Made by a program: the position numbers and the translations under genes. Of a DNA stretch of 64,000 nt, positions 1 to 13,657 are shown one piece after another. Location of the stretch: NCBI GenBank assembly GCA_012295275.1, contig CM022679.1, positions 1,525,775-1,589,774 of the forward strand, read 5' to 3'. Position 1 is the first letter of the stretch; each line of letters begins with the position of its first letter. The notes under the pieces were generated by a model. That model was given only the letters and a program-made list of their open reading frames with translations. It had not been told where the DNA came from and did not search any database. The stretch comes from Chrysomallon squamiferum (Eukaryota; Mollusca; Gastropoda; Neomphalida; Peltospiridae).

Positions 1-272
1 TCATTTCCGACGAGGGGAAAGTTTCCACAGCAGTGTTATATAACATCATCATTTCATTTCTCCGCAGAGCTTAGTCTCCAGTTTGTGAACAAAGCCTGAT
101 CGAGATGGAGGACATCAAGGCCGCAGGTCAATCAAATGAAACGAATAATTACAGGATTGACAGAGGCAGACACTAATTAAATTACAGAAACCACTCAACA
201 CGAAGATTAACAATGCTTTGTACGCTATTAAGTCGTAATAGAGGCGGGTGGGTGTAGATCTGTGTCCGTGAA

Positions 273-310
<38 letters not shown>

Positions 311-1213
311 TCAATAAAGAATAGAAACAGATAGATACAGACTGATACAGTTTAATTACACTACAAAAAGTAGACAATAATAGAAGAAAAGACAACAGTA
401 ATAAAAATGTCTGACCAGATATTTATGTCTTTCTGAGAGGAGGGTTCACTTAATCAGAACATGACTGGTCTGATATTAAAATCTGATGGCTGAACATTTT
501 CTTTCCAAGTGAAGAAAAAAAAGCAATTAAAATATTGGCTTCCTGACAGAATAGCTAAACTGGTTATAAATGATGAAAACTGGTGTGTTTAGGATTTTCT
601 GGATTTTTACTTTATTCAGTTTGACGTGCGACTCGTTTTGCTGCAGGGAGTCACAACTATAAATAGATACACTTATGAGTGAATAAAAAGAAAGAACTTC
701 AAAATAACCAGAAAAAAAACAACCCACCAACAACAACAAAAAAATTATATTCTAAACTACGTAATGGAAAATCCATTCGTATTCTCTACGATTTTTTCTC
801 TTTCTGTCAATATCTGGATTTATGCATCTAAGTAATGAACCTTTCATCCATCCAGTTACGTATTTAAGGACTTTTTCTCATTTAAAACTGTTACCAGCAA
901 CCAGTAATCTTCAGTTCATGAAATCCTTCCATCCATCCATCATTCCATCCACCGATTTATCCACCGTCATTCATCCATTCATCCATCCATCCATCCATCA
1001 TTCCATCTATCCGTCGACATATTGAGAGATCTGTCTGTGTTAGCTCCGTGCACCCAGTAAGCTCTGTGATGGAAACTAACCTGATTAAGTAAATATGATA
1101 AAACTTCGCGAATATTTTCTGAGCGGTCAACTTATCCGCGGCTTAGAAGTTTCTTTGTTGATTAACTAATTACACACAGCCAGTGTCCGGCCACGCACAC
1201 TCAGCCCAGAGGA

Positions 1214-1318
1214 GAGCAAACACGAGATGACCAGTGCAGAGATGACCCGAACACGAAATGACCAGTCCAGAGAAGGCCGAACACGAAATGACCAGTCCAG
1301 AGAAAGCCGGACACGACT
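1214..1318. repeat. 30-bp tandem repeat, about 3.3 copies
   Basis: A 30-31 bp unit containing GACCAGTCCAGAGAA and ending ACACGAAAT repeats at 1229-1259, 1260-1289 and 1290-1318, with a partial copy before it. It lies just upstream of the long (AG)n tract. Confidence 0.8.
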
Positions 1319-1350
1319 GATTCTCAGTCAAACCCAGTAATGAAAATAAT

Positions 1351-1551
<201 letters not shown>

Positions 1552-1639
1552 ATATTTACTAGTTAGACTTTGTAATAGACTTGATTAATTCTAAATTCAC
1601 CAAAAAATTCCTGTTTTTACAAAACAAAATTATTTTTAA

Positions 1640-1640
1640 A

Positions 1641-1703
<63 letters not shown>

Positions 1704-1795
1704 TCTTACATCATTATTGTACTATGGAAATACGAAGAAAAAAGAGAAAAGATTAAATTCATTTAGTAAATCCGCCAAGTTCATTTTTGGTTGCT

Positions 1796-1826
<31 letters not shown>

Positions 1827-1830
1827 TTTT
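1640..1830. repeat. (ATT)n followed by (TTTA)n
   Basis: ATT trinucleotides run at about 1640-1700 and TTTA tetranucleotides at about 1793-1829, separated by roughly 90 bp of AT-rich sequence. Confidence 0.9.
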
Positions 1831-2754
1831 ATAAACGGCAAGCCCAATGGTAAAAACAACGATAGTAAATATAATTCTGTATTTGCTGTTGAAGTCTGTG
1901 TGGGAACGTGCACACAGTATGTTTAGTTAATCACTCCACTCCATTCTTTACTGATAACAAAGTTTGATAAGAAAACTTGAAAGCAAACTTCACAACAATC
2001 ACTTCCCCATAGACTTATATACATGACGTCAGTTCGTATATAAAATAATAAAAATGTGGCATTGTCCTGATAATTACCTATTACAAGTTAACCAATCTGT
2101 TTTACTTGAACAAAGATGTTGGAATTCAGAGATCTCGCTTAATCTCACAACTTCGTTAACGTTCTTGATTGCCGAAATACATATATATAAAATAACAAAA
2201 AAAAAATGAAAAAACGACAACACAAAAGAAAATTGCTGTAAAACTCAATTAAGAACTCATCCACTTGGGAAAATCGGAAGGAAAACAATAAAATAAAATA
2301 ACATCCGACATTCGCCAAAGGTCAGAAGCACAGCTTTGAAAACAGTTGTGACCGATATGACCTCAGTAACGAAGAAGACGATTTTCTTTAAGGTGTGATA
2401 CTTAGTCACATCTTCGCCAGGTTATTAGCTGGCTGTCAAACAACTGCTGTACCCTGTGAACATTACGTTTAACCACGTCTCAACATCGTTTTAATATTAA
2501 CAGGTTGTTAGGCGTCAGAAACGTGGCTTTTTTTATGAAGATGATATTTGAGAGAGGAAAACAGATGTGGCATTTCCGTGGGCTATTTTCGTCTCTTACA
2601 TGTACTCTGACGCAGTCAGAACAAATTACACACACGAGTATTTGCCGTGAAGAAGAGATTTTGATAGTGCAGGACTGATCTGTTTCCAGTCACGTTTGGG
2701 AATTAACAGTCTCGTATAAACTGTATTACCCCTCCTGTCCGCATTTTATTTTAC

Positions 2755-2832
2755 CTATCTATCTATCTATCTATCTATCTCAATCAATCTATCTTTATCT
2801 CTATATCTATATCTATCTCTCTCTCTGTCTCA

Positions 2833-2922
<90 letters not shown>

Positions 2923-3131
2923 CTGCCTATCTGTTTTTTGCCTATATATTTCTATCTGTCTAAACGATATATTAATAGATAGATAATTATCTGTATGTCT
3001 ATCTAGGTAAACATGTTTCTATTTATATCACTGCACATCTCTCTTTTCATCTCACTATTTGTGTCGCTATTTGTCTTCACTGATATAGCTATTTCTATCT
3101 TCTCTCCATATATTTTTCTGTTATCTATATA

Positions 3132-3166
<35 letters not shown>

Positions 3167-3167
3167 G
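2755..3167. repeat. Compound (ATCT)n, (CT)n and (TGTC)n region
   Basis: ATCT repeats at about 2755-2780 lead into a pure (CT)n tract at 2838-2918. Degenerate CTAT-rich sequence follows, then (TGTC)n at 3131-3167. Confidence 0.9.
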
Positions 3168-3734
3168 ACATGTATCTGCTATCTATTTATCTTTCTGTTC
3201 TGATTCTCTTTTTCCTTTAAGTGTACTTTCTTTTTCTTTTCTTTTCTTTTTGTGTGTAAAACGAGTAAAAACGTATTATAATCTGCATGAAGAAGACACC
3301 TTGACAAGTATCTACTCGACACACGCAGAACAGCACTCGAAACACGTGATCGCGAAACACCTCGGTTAGACTTCTTTTTGATTTGTCAGGAGGCTGCTGA
3401 CAAAGATTACAAACACCGTCTCTTCACAGCCAAAGAAAGTTACTAATTAACCAGCTTTTAGAACAAAATATCCTCCAGGATCAATAATATGTGAAGCAAT
3501 TACATTTAGAAGCTTTAACGCTGGCGCGATTAGCTCACATCCGTGTAGCTTTGGGCCTCGAGTCTTCAAGGCTGTGTTTTCTGTTCTCGGCTTTCTGACC
3601 CGGTTTATGCGAGGATGAACATCAGGGTTCAAGTGTCGAGCGGTGACGGGCAGAGAAGAAAGGAGTTTTTATTTTGTTTTATTTTATTTTATTTTTGTTC
3701 TTAAAGTTAATCGTTTAAAATGTTTTAGTGTGTA

Positions 3735-4020
3735 GTGAGTGAGTGAGAGATGGGGGAGAGAGGGGCGGAGAGAGAGAGGGGGAGAGAGGGGTAGAGAGGG
3801 GAGAGAGAGGGAGACAAAGAGTGGGTGGTGACAAAAGTAGGGATGGGCAGGTAGAAGGATGGAGAAGGCGTCAGAAACAAATGAAGAGTGATAGAAAAAT
3901 TACAGTTAGAATGACATTCAGACTGAAATAAACACATATTTTCAGATCATCCTATCATCATAATCATCATCTTTATCATCATCATCATTATTGTTGTTGT
4001 GATTATCATTATCATTATCA

Positions 4021-4066
<46 letters not shown>
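3735..4066. repeat. Imperfect GA-rich tract, then (TCA)n and (ATT)n
   Basis: A degenerate purine tract of GAGAGAGGG type covers about 3735-3815. ATC/TCA triplets lie at about 3957-4025 and a pure (ATT)n at about 4021-4066. Confidence 0.85.
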
Positions 4067-4067
<1 letters not shown>

Positions 4068-4808
4068 CATCACAATTTATAAAACATTTAAAAGAACTCT
4101 AATATTATTCTACAGAATTTATTTTCCTTTCTGAGATTTAGACAAAATGCAATTTTTGGCGAAATATAGTTAAAATAAATGGAAAGATATAAACGCAGAA
4201 AATTATAGGTATAGGTGCGAATCCAAACATTTTTACCAGGGCGTCTAGGAATAGTGATAGCAGAATATTTACTGGCATAAAAAGTCGCTTTAAGACCAGG
4301 AATAAGAAATCAGTTATTGAAACCAGTAAGACCACGTTTCTACGAATTATTTGGATTCACGCCTTCGCAGTCATAAACAGAGAAATATAAAACAGAACTA
4401 AAAAATTTCAAAGTAGTAAACAATATGGCGATTTTATGGTTAACAGTAAAATTGTTTTCAGTCTTCGAACCTGTAAATGAAATGAACGTTCTAAAATAAA
4501 AATAAAAATAAAACAAATTAAAGAAATATTTTTTTATGATTATTTACTTCTGACAGGAAAGATCTGATGTTTTGTTAATATGCGATTCAACCCGTTTGAT
4601 TTAAAGAGATTAAAATACGTTAGGTAAAAATTAACGAAAATCGTGCTTTTCGTTCATTACAGCGTGTGTGTAACTGTTTATTCACAACTAACACAGCAGC
4701 AGAGAAGAAGATTTGCTTTAAACGGAGAAATTATCACGTAGGAAAATGTCTACATGCATGCTTCCTTTTACGTGGACTTTGGCATTTTCACCAGTGTCCA
4801 GGTACAAG

Positions 4809-4809
<1 letters not shown>

Positions 4810-4839
<30 letters not shown>
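4810..4839. repeat. (AT)n microsatellite
   Basis: About 14 AT dinucleotides, followed by a short ACAG/ATAG-rich stretch to about 4880. Confidence 0.9.
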
Positions 4840-4842
<3 letters not shown>

Positions 4843-5429
4843 AGATAAACAGACAGACAGATAGAGAGATAGATAGAAATACCACAAACACACACACACA
4901 AACATGTTTTACGAAAGATTATTTATTTTACGTGTTATCATATTTTAAAGCTTCTCCTTGCATCACATTGCGTAGCTTACTTTACCACTCATATAAGCGG
5001 TTCAGAAACCAACAGAAATAGAAATGTAGGATGCAAAACGTGTGTAGCAACCACAGACAAAAGTGCTAAGTAAATAGCTGTTTTGTTCTCTAACAGACAA
5101 TCTGGATATGTGATCTCTGTGTAAACAATCTCTGTGTTTGTTATGTGTATCATCCAGTTACTCGTTTCAAACTGTACCGAGATACGAGATGTACTTCTGG
5201 CGTGAGACTGTGTCATTTCACGTTACAGTTGCCTCTTGCGTCTAATCCGTCATTTGAAGTCAGTGACCGCGGGTGTAGAGTCAGTGTTCTTGTAGTGTCT
5301 GTATCTGTGTGACGTTACATCCTACACGCAGACTTGTTGAATGAACTGAAGAGCTGTAATAACATCTTCTGTCTTATCTCTAACACACGCCGGGAGTCGT
5401 GCAGAAAGCCTAGACTCCAGTGTTAACAA

Positions 5430-5725
5430 CATTAAAACTAGGCTCCTTTATTAGCCTACGTTATTGCTAGGCTCCCGTTGTAAGCTACATTATTACCAAT
5501 CTGTTGAATATTACTAGACGCCCGCATTAGACTACATTATTACAAGGCTACAGCGTTAGACTACATTATTTCTAAGTTCCAGTATGAGGCTAAATTATTA
5601 CTAGACTCCAGTATTCGACTACATTATTTCTTGGTTCCAGTATGAGGCTACATATTACTGGACTCCTGTATTAGACAACATTATTACTAGACTCCTGTAT
5701 TAGACTAACATTATTACTCGGCTCA
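5430..5725. repeat. Degenerate ~30-bp tandem array
   Basis: Units carrying the words GACTACATTATTACTA and GACTCCAGTATTAG recur about nine or ten times with substitutions and small indels. No coding capacity was recognised. Confidence 0.75.
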
Positions 5726-6124
5726 CACTGAACGTAAGCACGTTACAAATGTTTGATTGATGTTTCGGCTTCCTGATTTAGTTAATTAGTCACTTACTCG
5801 AGGTCAAAACTGATTTACTTTGAGTGAAACGTGTTTTACACTACCGTACTTTCTCTTCTATTCGTCGTTCACCTTTCTCTCGTAATAAAAACTTGACTTT
5901 TTTATGGCCACATTTTTTATCTTAATGATCTGGTTTCTTTTGGAAGTTTATTTTTGTGATTGTCAGTAGCATTTCCCTTTACCTTTATCTTAAAAATATA
6001 TATATAAATAACATGAAGGTGGCACCATTCTCCCGTACTCAGAAGGCGGTGTTACCGTTCGGCCACCGAGACAACCCTCGTAAGATTTACACGTTGCATG
6101 AACGTATCTCTCTGTCTGTCTGTC

Positions 6125-6488
6125 TGTATCTATGTATGTATGTTATATATGTATGTACGTGTGTGTATGTATGTATGTATGGTGTATGTATGTATGTATG
6201 TATGTATGTTATATATGTATGTACGTGTGTGTATGTATGTATGTATGGTGTATGTATGTATGTATGGTGTATGTATGTATGTATGTATGTATATGTATGT
6301 ATGTATGTGTGTGTATGTATGTATGTGTGTATTTTGTATGTATGTATGTATGTATGTATGTATGTATGTATGTATGTATGTATGTATGTGTGTATGTGTG
6401 TGTATGAATGTATGTATGTATGTGTGTATGTGTGTGTATGTGTGTGTGTGTGTGTATGTATGTATGTGTGTATTATATATGTATGCAT
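6125..6488. repeat. (TATG)n tetranucleotide array, ~360 bp
   Basis: TATG repeats are interrupted by TGTG and TATA variants. A segment of about 70 bp (GTATGTACGTGTGTG region) appears twice near 6150 and 6210, which suggests an internal duplication. Cys-Met-Tyr-Val repeat readings across it are artefacts. Confidence 0.95.
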
Positions 6489-6780
6489 GTAGGAAAAATG
6501 CACACAACATTTAATCTGAAATGTCGGACCACTGCTTGTATCGAAATATGACAAATCATTATGAACTGGACGAAGAAAATATTTTTATTTCAAACGTACA
6601 TCAGTGTTTTTAATCTAAGCTAAAATACAGATTATACTGTCCCACCTGTTATGAGAAAAATCTGAAACATTTATCAGAATTGTTAAACTTACAAATGATT
6701 AGTTAAAGATATGTTTAAGAAAAACCAAAAAACTACTAACTAACCAGCTAACTAAATAAATGAATAAATAAATAAGTAAG

Positions 6781-6782
<2 letters not shown>

Positions 6783-6816
<34 letters not shown>
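6783..6816. repeat. Poly(A) tract, 34 bp
   Basis: A homopolymer run preceded by AAATAAATAAG-type repeats and followed by A/G-rich sequence. It could be the tail of an old retroposed element, but no element body or target-site duplication was found. Confidence 0.9.
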
Positions 6817-6819
<3 letters not shown>

Positions 6820-8453
6820 TAAAAAAAGAAGAAGAATAGAAAAAAGAAAAGAAAGGAAGAATAAAAAGAAATGTTAGAAGTTGGTTCCGGGAATCGATCC
6901 CAGGATATGATTTAATAATTTCCGCTAGTGAGGTTCGGTTCGGTGTTTAAAAACTAGCTTAAGAAAACTGTAATTAAAATAGCATAAAGACAGAAAGTAC
7001 AATACCTAAGACGGGAAGAAAAGGTGACGGCTATAAATAAACGCATGTAAATTGAGTAGTAAGATTGGAATTCTGTAAGATGTCAATTCATTAACAGTCG
7101 AGCAGAAACTTCGCGAATTCCGTGTTTCCAAAAACATTCACGTCAACCCACACCCCCGCAGTCAGAGAACACAAGAAGAAGAAGAAGAAGAGAAACTAAT
7201 ATTTAGAAGCCAGTCGTTTTCAAAACAGCTTGATTTTTCCTTTGTTTTTCTTCACACTAAATTTCCTAGAAATCTCAGAAATAAACCTGTTTCCTTTTTT
7301 GAAATATTGTAAAATTTATTTTATTTAGTTTAGTTTTTTATTTGTTTTATTTTATTTTGGTTCGCTTGTAGGGTTTTGGTTTTGTTGTTGGTGCTGCTGT
7401 TGTTATTGTTATTGTAGTTGTTGTTGCTGTCATGTTGTTGCTAATGTAGAGTATACTGCTCCTATCTGACTGAGTTAAACTTTGCATCTGACTACTAGAA
7501 AATATCCTGAATATCTACTGAATAGGTAATCAAGTATCTAACTGTATCCTAAAGATGAAATGTAAAGACATAACTAACTATACTAGAAATTCAGAAACTC
7601 AGGCTATGACATCTACTGTTTTAATATATTCTTACCAAGCGATGATCGGCTGTTATATTCAGAATATTTATTAGTTATTTATTTTTAATCGGGTATTCAG
7701 GATACCTTTTCTATAGTTTCTCTATTATTTACAATTCACTGGATAAATTAGATTTGTGTCCATTTAACAAGTTACTCTACATAAATATCTGTGATAATTC
7801 AGAGATTACAATTCACTAGATATTCAGAATACGTTCTAGAACAGTTACATATGTGTTCAAACTTGACTTGATATTCAGGATTTTTTCTACTCGTTAGATA
7901 CGTGCTTACAGTGCAGTATATTTTCTAATAATTGGATATTTTGTGTGTTTACAGTTCTCTAAACATTCAGGATATTTCCAAATATGCTAGATACAATTCA
8001 CTCGTGACAGTATTTAAATTGATTTAGGCAGGAAACTGAAAAAAAGTCGATAGGGAGAAAAGAAAAATTCGAAAGCAGAGAAGTTCTGTAAAGAAAGACT
8101 GATATAAAGGAAAGTGTACACTTTTTGTCAGATACTGGCAGCCTGGCAAATGTGTGCAAAGACAAGGATTGATCCTGCCATCCGAGGATTACAAGTTGGA
8201 ATTAAACATCAATCAACAGACACGTTTTGCTTGAAAAAGAACAAATCTAAAATTGAGTATTCTGCACGTGCGTTTTCATGCAGCTGATTTCACGTGTGTT
8301 TTTCTTATAGCCTTCTTTGACACGTGTTATAAGAAATATTTGTTTGTTACAAAAATGTTAAAACAAAATTTATTCAGAAGAATTTTATTTATGTAGTAGG
8401 TCTACAGAATATTCCCTAAAGTAAATATTAACAAGAAAATATGAAGCACTTAC

Positions 8454-8790
8454 CATGAGCAAAGCTATTAATCCTGCAAAATAATCTACCCAGAATCCAC
8501 CCCTCTGATATGTTGTCCACGAAGTGTACCCACGTGCACATCATCGTCACCATGAGGTCTGCAATGGCGAGGTTGACGATGTAGAAGTTTGTCGCAGTCC
8601 TCATTCGTTTATGTCTGTAGACGATGATGATAATGAGGATGTTGCCGAACAAGGAGAACGCAATGATGACGAGATAAAACACGGCTTTGACGGCGATTTC
8701 AAACGGCGGCAACGACTTGAGGACTTCGGGGTACGGCACGGTGTCGTAGTAGTCATATACGGAACCCGTGGTTATGTGCATGGCGTCCAT
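8454..8790 (-). CDS. Neuropeptide GPCR, 5' coding exon A (N-terminus to start of TM3)
   Basis: This is the first coding exon of a rhodopsin-like (class A) receptor that would sit in the plasma membrane and couple a ligand, probably a peptide, to G proteins. The start is the ATG at 8790, in context AACATGG. The exon encodes 112 codons plus one base and ends in CATG|GTAAGT, a phase-1 donor. Visible landmarks are TM1 at about residues 35-57 with its conserved Asn in FGNIL (N50), a basic intracellular loop RHKRMRTATN, TM2 with the conserved Asp in ADLMV (D78), a glycosylation sequon NIS with the Trp of the first extracellular loop, and the TM3 disulfide Cys in LFCRIN (C105). The acidic Tyr-rich N-tail lacks a sequon. 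The rest of the receptor is not in view. The VDNxxxGW loop recalls NPFF/RFamide-type receptors, but the subfamily is uncertain. A close relative lies at 33288-33663. Confidence 0.88.
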
Positions 8791-9903
8791 GTTGACGGGA
8801 ACCTCTAATTAAGGTTTATAAGCTCGACACCTCCTAGTGGTGTTATTTCCAGATTGGTAACTGTTGGTGTATAAAGCCACTTTGCGGTGTTTAACTCAGC
8901 CCGCTATCCTCACATAGTGTAATAACCGTTACTCCACTTTGCAGCGAATCTGAACAACTGACTCGCAGAAGATCGTCAAGTTTATTACCGCCTGGTCGCT
9001 GTAGAGTTAGCATCGACACAAAAAAACCAGCAGACACCTCGGAGTTATTTAATTACTTCCAAGTTTCAAATCACTTCATCTTGTTGCTTTCTTTCAGATA
9101 CGTTAATGTTAATCCTTTCTGTTACGTTTTAATTTTTATTTTTTTATACACGAAAACGTAACAAAAAAACGATACATTTCGGGACAGATTATTTAAGCAG
9201 TAAAGGTGTCAGATGAAAAAAAAACGTCGCTGAGATGAAAAAGAGGAGTTTTTTGAAAATATCTCTGAATACGAGAAAGACAGTTAATACCGAAAACATC
9301 GCTGAATACGAAAAGAGAGTTAATGCCGAAAACATCTCCGAAAACGAAAAGAATAGTTAATGCTGAAAACAGCGCTAAAAACGCAAACGAGAGTTAGCGC
9401 TGAAAACATCGTCTTCAACGCGAGTTAATCTGAGAAAAAAGCCGAAACGCGATGACAAGAAAATCCTGACAAGTGTGGAATCAATAGCGGGCGCTGTTCA
9501 ATAAAACAACGTATTGCATCTGTTTAAAAAAGCAGCTAATTAGAGACACATTTCCTCCCACAAGACAAGGTCTGACCTAATCGCTCAGCAATTTCCTCGC
9601 GTCACAGGTAGCGCGCGTCACGGGCGAATGATTTCATCCGCGAGACGAAGCCTCCAATCACTGCCGTGTTCAGCTCTCCGCCCGCTCTCTTCAGCTTGCG
9701 TCTCCAGTGTTCAACATTTACAAGTATTTCATACAAGCTGTTCTGTCACGTGCGAGCCGCAGTCTGACTGTACGTCCGTCTCTCCGTCACTCCGCGCTGA
9801 CTACGTGAAAACGCGGGTAACACCACGTGTCGCGTTCTGGGACGTTGTAAAACACAGAGTGTCGGAAATAATTAGTATGGTAATGAAGCGATGACGATCC
9901 GAA
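8791..9903. promoter_or_regulatory. Upstream region of exon A with a CpG-rich patch
   Basis: This region lies 5' of receptor exon A on the minus strand. About 9540-9890 is richer in CpG than its surroundings (GCGCGCGTCACGG and similar), which fits a promoter or 5' exon region. A possible acceptor, CTTAATTAG, lies just before the start codon on the minus strand, so an untranslated upstream exon is possible. A degenerate GAAAACATCGCTGA-type repeat occupies about 9240-9430. A plus-strand reading at 9628-9894 has no recognisable similarity. Confidence 0.35.
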
Positions 9904-10116
9904 TCAATGAATGAACGAATGAATGAACGAATGAATGAATGAATGAAAGAATGAAAGAATGAAAGAATGAATGAAAGAATGAATGAATGAATGAATGAAT
10001 GAACGAATGAATGAACGAATGAAAGAATCAATGAATGAAAGAATCAATGAATGAACGAATGAATGAATGAATGAATGAATGAAAGAATGAATGAAAGAAT
10101 GAATGAATGAAAGAAT
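9901..10116. repeat. (GAAT)n array, ~215 bp
   Basis: GAAT/GAAC/GAAA tetranucleotides run with few interruptions. Phe-Ile-His-Ser readings on the minus strand are artefacts. Confidence 0.95.
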
Positions 10117-10756
10117 ATTTCCACAATACGAAAGGTGATATCGAACACGAAACAGGAATTCAAACCAATCAATGCAGAAAGAAAAACACCTCGCTTATAC
10201 ATGGACGTACGAACATACAAAAGAATAAAAGTAGGTAAGGCATTAAAATGTGAAATATCCACGTATATCCGTCATCAGTAATTAACACACTTAGCACTGT
10301 TTAATAAACTTAGTAAATTTGTCACTCTCCAGTAAAAATTAAGAATTTTTTCTTATTACTGGATTGAAGCTATCGGGGTGGTTTTGAAAATTACGTAACT
10401 GACATCTTTAAAAAAACAACAAAACAAAAAAAAACATATGTCTGTGCATAGGAGTTTTCGTGTACCATTTGACTGGCAACAATCAAACTTCGTGCAGAAA
10501 ACTCCTGAGAAAACATTTTCGTAACTATTCTAATTATAGTTGTTTATCCATAGCAAACGTTTATAAAGACTGTGCATTTGAGACCCGTGAACAATAAACA
10601 TTATTAACGTGTGTATCGCTGTGTGCGAGCGAGTGAATCAGTAACAGTGCACGCATGTATGTGTAAGTTAATATAAATATGTGGCGTGTGAGTGTTTGTC
10701 TCTGAGTATCTGTGCTTAACCGTGTCCTCGTTTTGTAACACAAACACCAATACAGT

Positions 10757-10815
10757 AAACTACGTTTCAATACAGTAAACTACGTTTCAATACACTAAAC
10801 TACGTTTCAATGTAC
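10757..10815. repeat. 20-bp tandem repeat, three copies
   Basis: The unit AATACAGTAAACTACGTTTC repeats three times in a row with one substitution in the last copy. Confidence 0.85.
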
Positions 10816-10834
10816 AAGACAACTGTTGCTTGAG

Positions 10835-11167
<333 letters not shown>

Positions 11168-11906
11168 ATATTTAATTAAACTAGTGACACTATTTTTTAA
11201 ACTAATTAATTTGTTTCCTCTAAATGAATGTCATGCGGTCTCTTAACAAAATCATCTTCCTTGTTGAGTCATTTATTTTATTTTTTAAATTTAAATTTAT
11301 TTTTATTTCCTTATACGTTTTACAGTTTCGTATGTCCAATAAATCTTTTGTTTCTAAACATCGTTGTTTTTTGTAGCAGATGAATAATAAAATTAAAAAA
11401 GAGAGACAGAAAAAAAAAATAGAATTAAAAAAAAAACAAAGGGCGAAATTATCCATTAATAACATTTTCTTTCTTTGTTTCTTTGCTGCTCTTGTCATTA
11501 TTTGAAATGTTACCTGTCCAGTACATTTCCTTTCAGTTTATTTATTTATTTTATTTTGTTTAGTTTTTTTAACAATTTCATTATTACAGCTCTGCTGATC
11601 AAATTTCACATCGTCACAGAAAAAAAGTTCTCAGTTTTTGCACATTTACGTCAGTCTCTTGTCATGGAATATCGCTGTGTTTTAATTCTGTGGTTCTTTC
11701 GGAAACTCTCTACACTTTTTTTTACACTGCACGTAGTGTTACGTAGGTGTACAACAGATTATAGCAAGTCACGTCTACATCAACACACACCTCCATGCTT
11801 TAAGTACGAGCGCGTTATTCGCGCGTTTGAAATCCGCAGTTTTGACGAAAATGTGTGTAAACATGTGTGTTTCGAAACAATTCGAGTAGGTAGGAATATG
11901 TAGGTT

Positions 11907-11908
<2 letters not shown>

Positions 11909-11961
<53 letters not shown>

Positions 11962-12085
11962 TTATATATATTACATACATACATATATATACATACATAT
12001 ATACGTACATAAACATATATATATATGTATATGTATGTATACATACATACATACATACGTACATAAACATATATACAAATATAAC
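11909..12085. repeat. (TG)n followed by TATA/CATA/GTAC-rich repeat
   Basis: A pure (TG)n at about 11911-11955 passes into degenerate CATA/TATA repeats. Two near-identical blocks with CGTACATAAACATATATA occur at about 12005 and 12058. Confidence 0.9.
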
Positions 12086-13059
12086 TTTGTTGGTAGTTAA
12101 CATTATTAACAAGTATTATGACGGACATACAGATATATGCTTGTGTAAAATACAGCAAACAGATTACCTACAATTCAAGAGTTTAAGTAGATACATACAA
12201 TAAAATACTTTATTTTTCTTACACTATTCCTTACCATGCAATAAAAAATTTAAATTAGATAAGTAACATGAAGGATAATTTCGCCCACACACAAAGTAAG
12301 GAAAACGTGTTTGTGTTTAACATGTAACAGTTTAACAGTTTAACGTTGGTATAAATAAATGCATTTATCACATGATTACGTAAGTCTGACAATCACCCAC
12401 ACTGTTGTCCGGTTGGGTATAATTATAAAATACGAAATAATATTATACACGAAAACATATCAGTTACTAACAACTTCTATCAGGTATATAAAACATAATT
12501 ATAGACGAATAAATGTCATATATCAACTACACGAACTTCCATCTTAAACAGGATATACAAAAATAGTAATGGCTGTACCGTATTTTTTTCAAAAACACGT
12601 TAACGAGATCAAGAATTATCTCCCTTAGAAGTAGAATTTGTGTTTTACTCCGGGTTTTTATGACTTTATAAACATTTCCATCAGTCATCCACTGAATATT
12701 CATGCACGTTTGCTATGGGTAGAAATCTACGCTATCTACTGATCTTCAGTAACTCGATACCTTGCTTGTACGGTTACTAGTATTAGTTATAAGTAGAAAA
12801 CGGTGTAAAGCTTTTTATTCGTCCCGATTTATTTTCTTAGCAGAAGTTATCTCACTGCAAGATTTCAGTCTTGTATTTTAGTTAATTAGAAATGTTGTAG
12901 TAGTTGTTTTAGTTCTTGATTTAATTAATTATCTTCTGTAGATAATTCTTGTACGATGTAATACAACATTTTAATTAAATAAGTGCAGGAATTAATAAAT
13001 CTTTAGAATGAGGAATCAGAAGGTGGCGTTAGCAAAACAGAAGAGACTGAGAAAAGAAC

Positions 13060-13125
13060 AATAATAATAATAGTAACAACAACAACAACAACAACAATAA
13101 TAATAATAAAAATAATAATAATAGT
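13060..13125. repeat. (AAC)n/(AAT)n triplet patch
   Basis: AAT, then AAC, then AAT trinucleotides in succession. Confidence 0.85.
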
Positions 13126-13392
13126 TCGTATTATGTCAAAGAAGCATACTAGTAGTTTACAAGCATATTTATAAACGAGTGGTATTTTATTTAACCTCGG
13201 CGAAATTCATTAAAAAATTCATTATCACCATGAAATTAGAGAAAAACTAGAGGATAATTTCAATCAGCGCGACAAAGGAAGGTTTCATCTGGTCACTGCG
13301 GTCAGTAGTGGTCAACGTGGTAATGGAAAGATGATAATGAAACCGGTCATCTGTTGGCACTGTGTATTGTGTCATGAATGTTCTCGAATTTC

Positions 13393-13657
<265 letters not shown>

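Noticed and set aside
1-130. Possible exon at the left edge after CATTTCTCCGCAG
   Set aside because: An acceptor-like motif is present but no reading could be tied to a protein or to the receptor exons.
5956-6554. Readings of up to 178 residues of Cys-Met-Tyr-Val or His-Thr-Tyr-Ile repeats
   Set aside because: Translation of a (TATG)n array. The same artefact occurs at 14947-15492 and 20893-21184.
6870-6925. tRNA or tRNA-derived SINE, from a GGGATCGATTCCCGG-like B-box on the minus strand
   Set aside because: No matching A-box or cloverleaf could be drawn, and no second copy was seen. A similar lone word at about 18325-18345 was rejected for the same reason.
8524-8808. Plus-strand open reading across receptor exon A, with a similar one at 33358-33549
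   Set aside because: Antisense shadows of the receptor exons; the minus-strand frames carry the conserved GPCR residues and the splice donors.
9628-9894. Plus-strand reading of 88 residues upstream of exon A
   Set aside because: No domain or splice support; it sits in the CpG-rich patch and its C-terminal part has no similarity I recognise.
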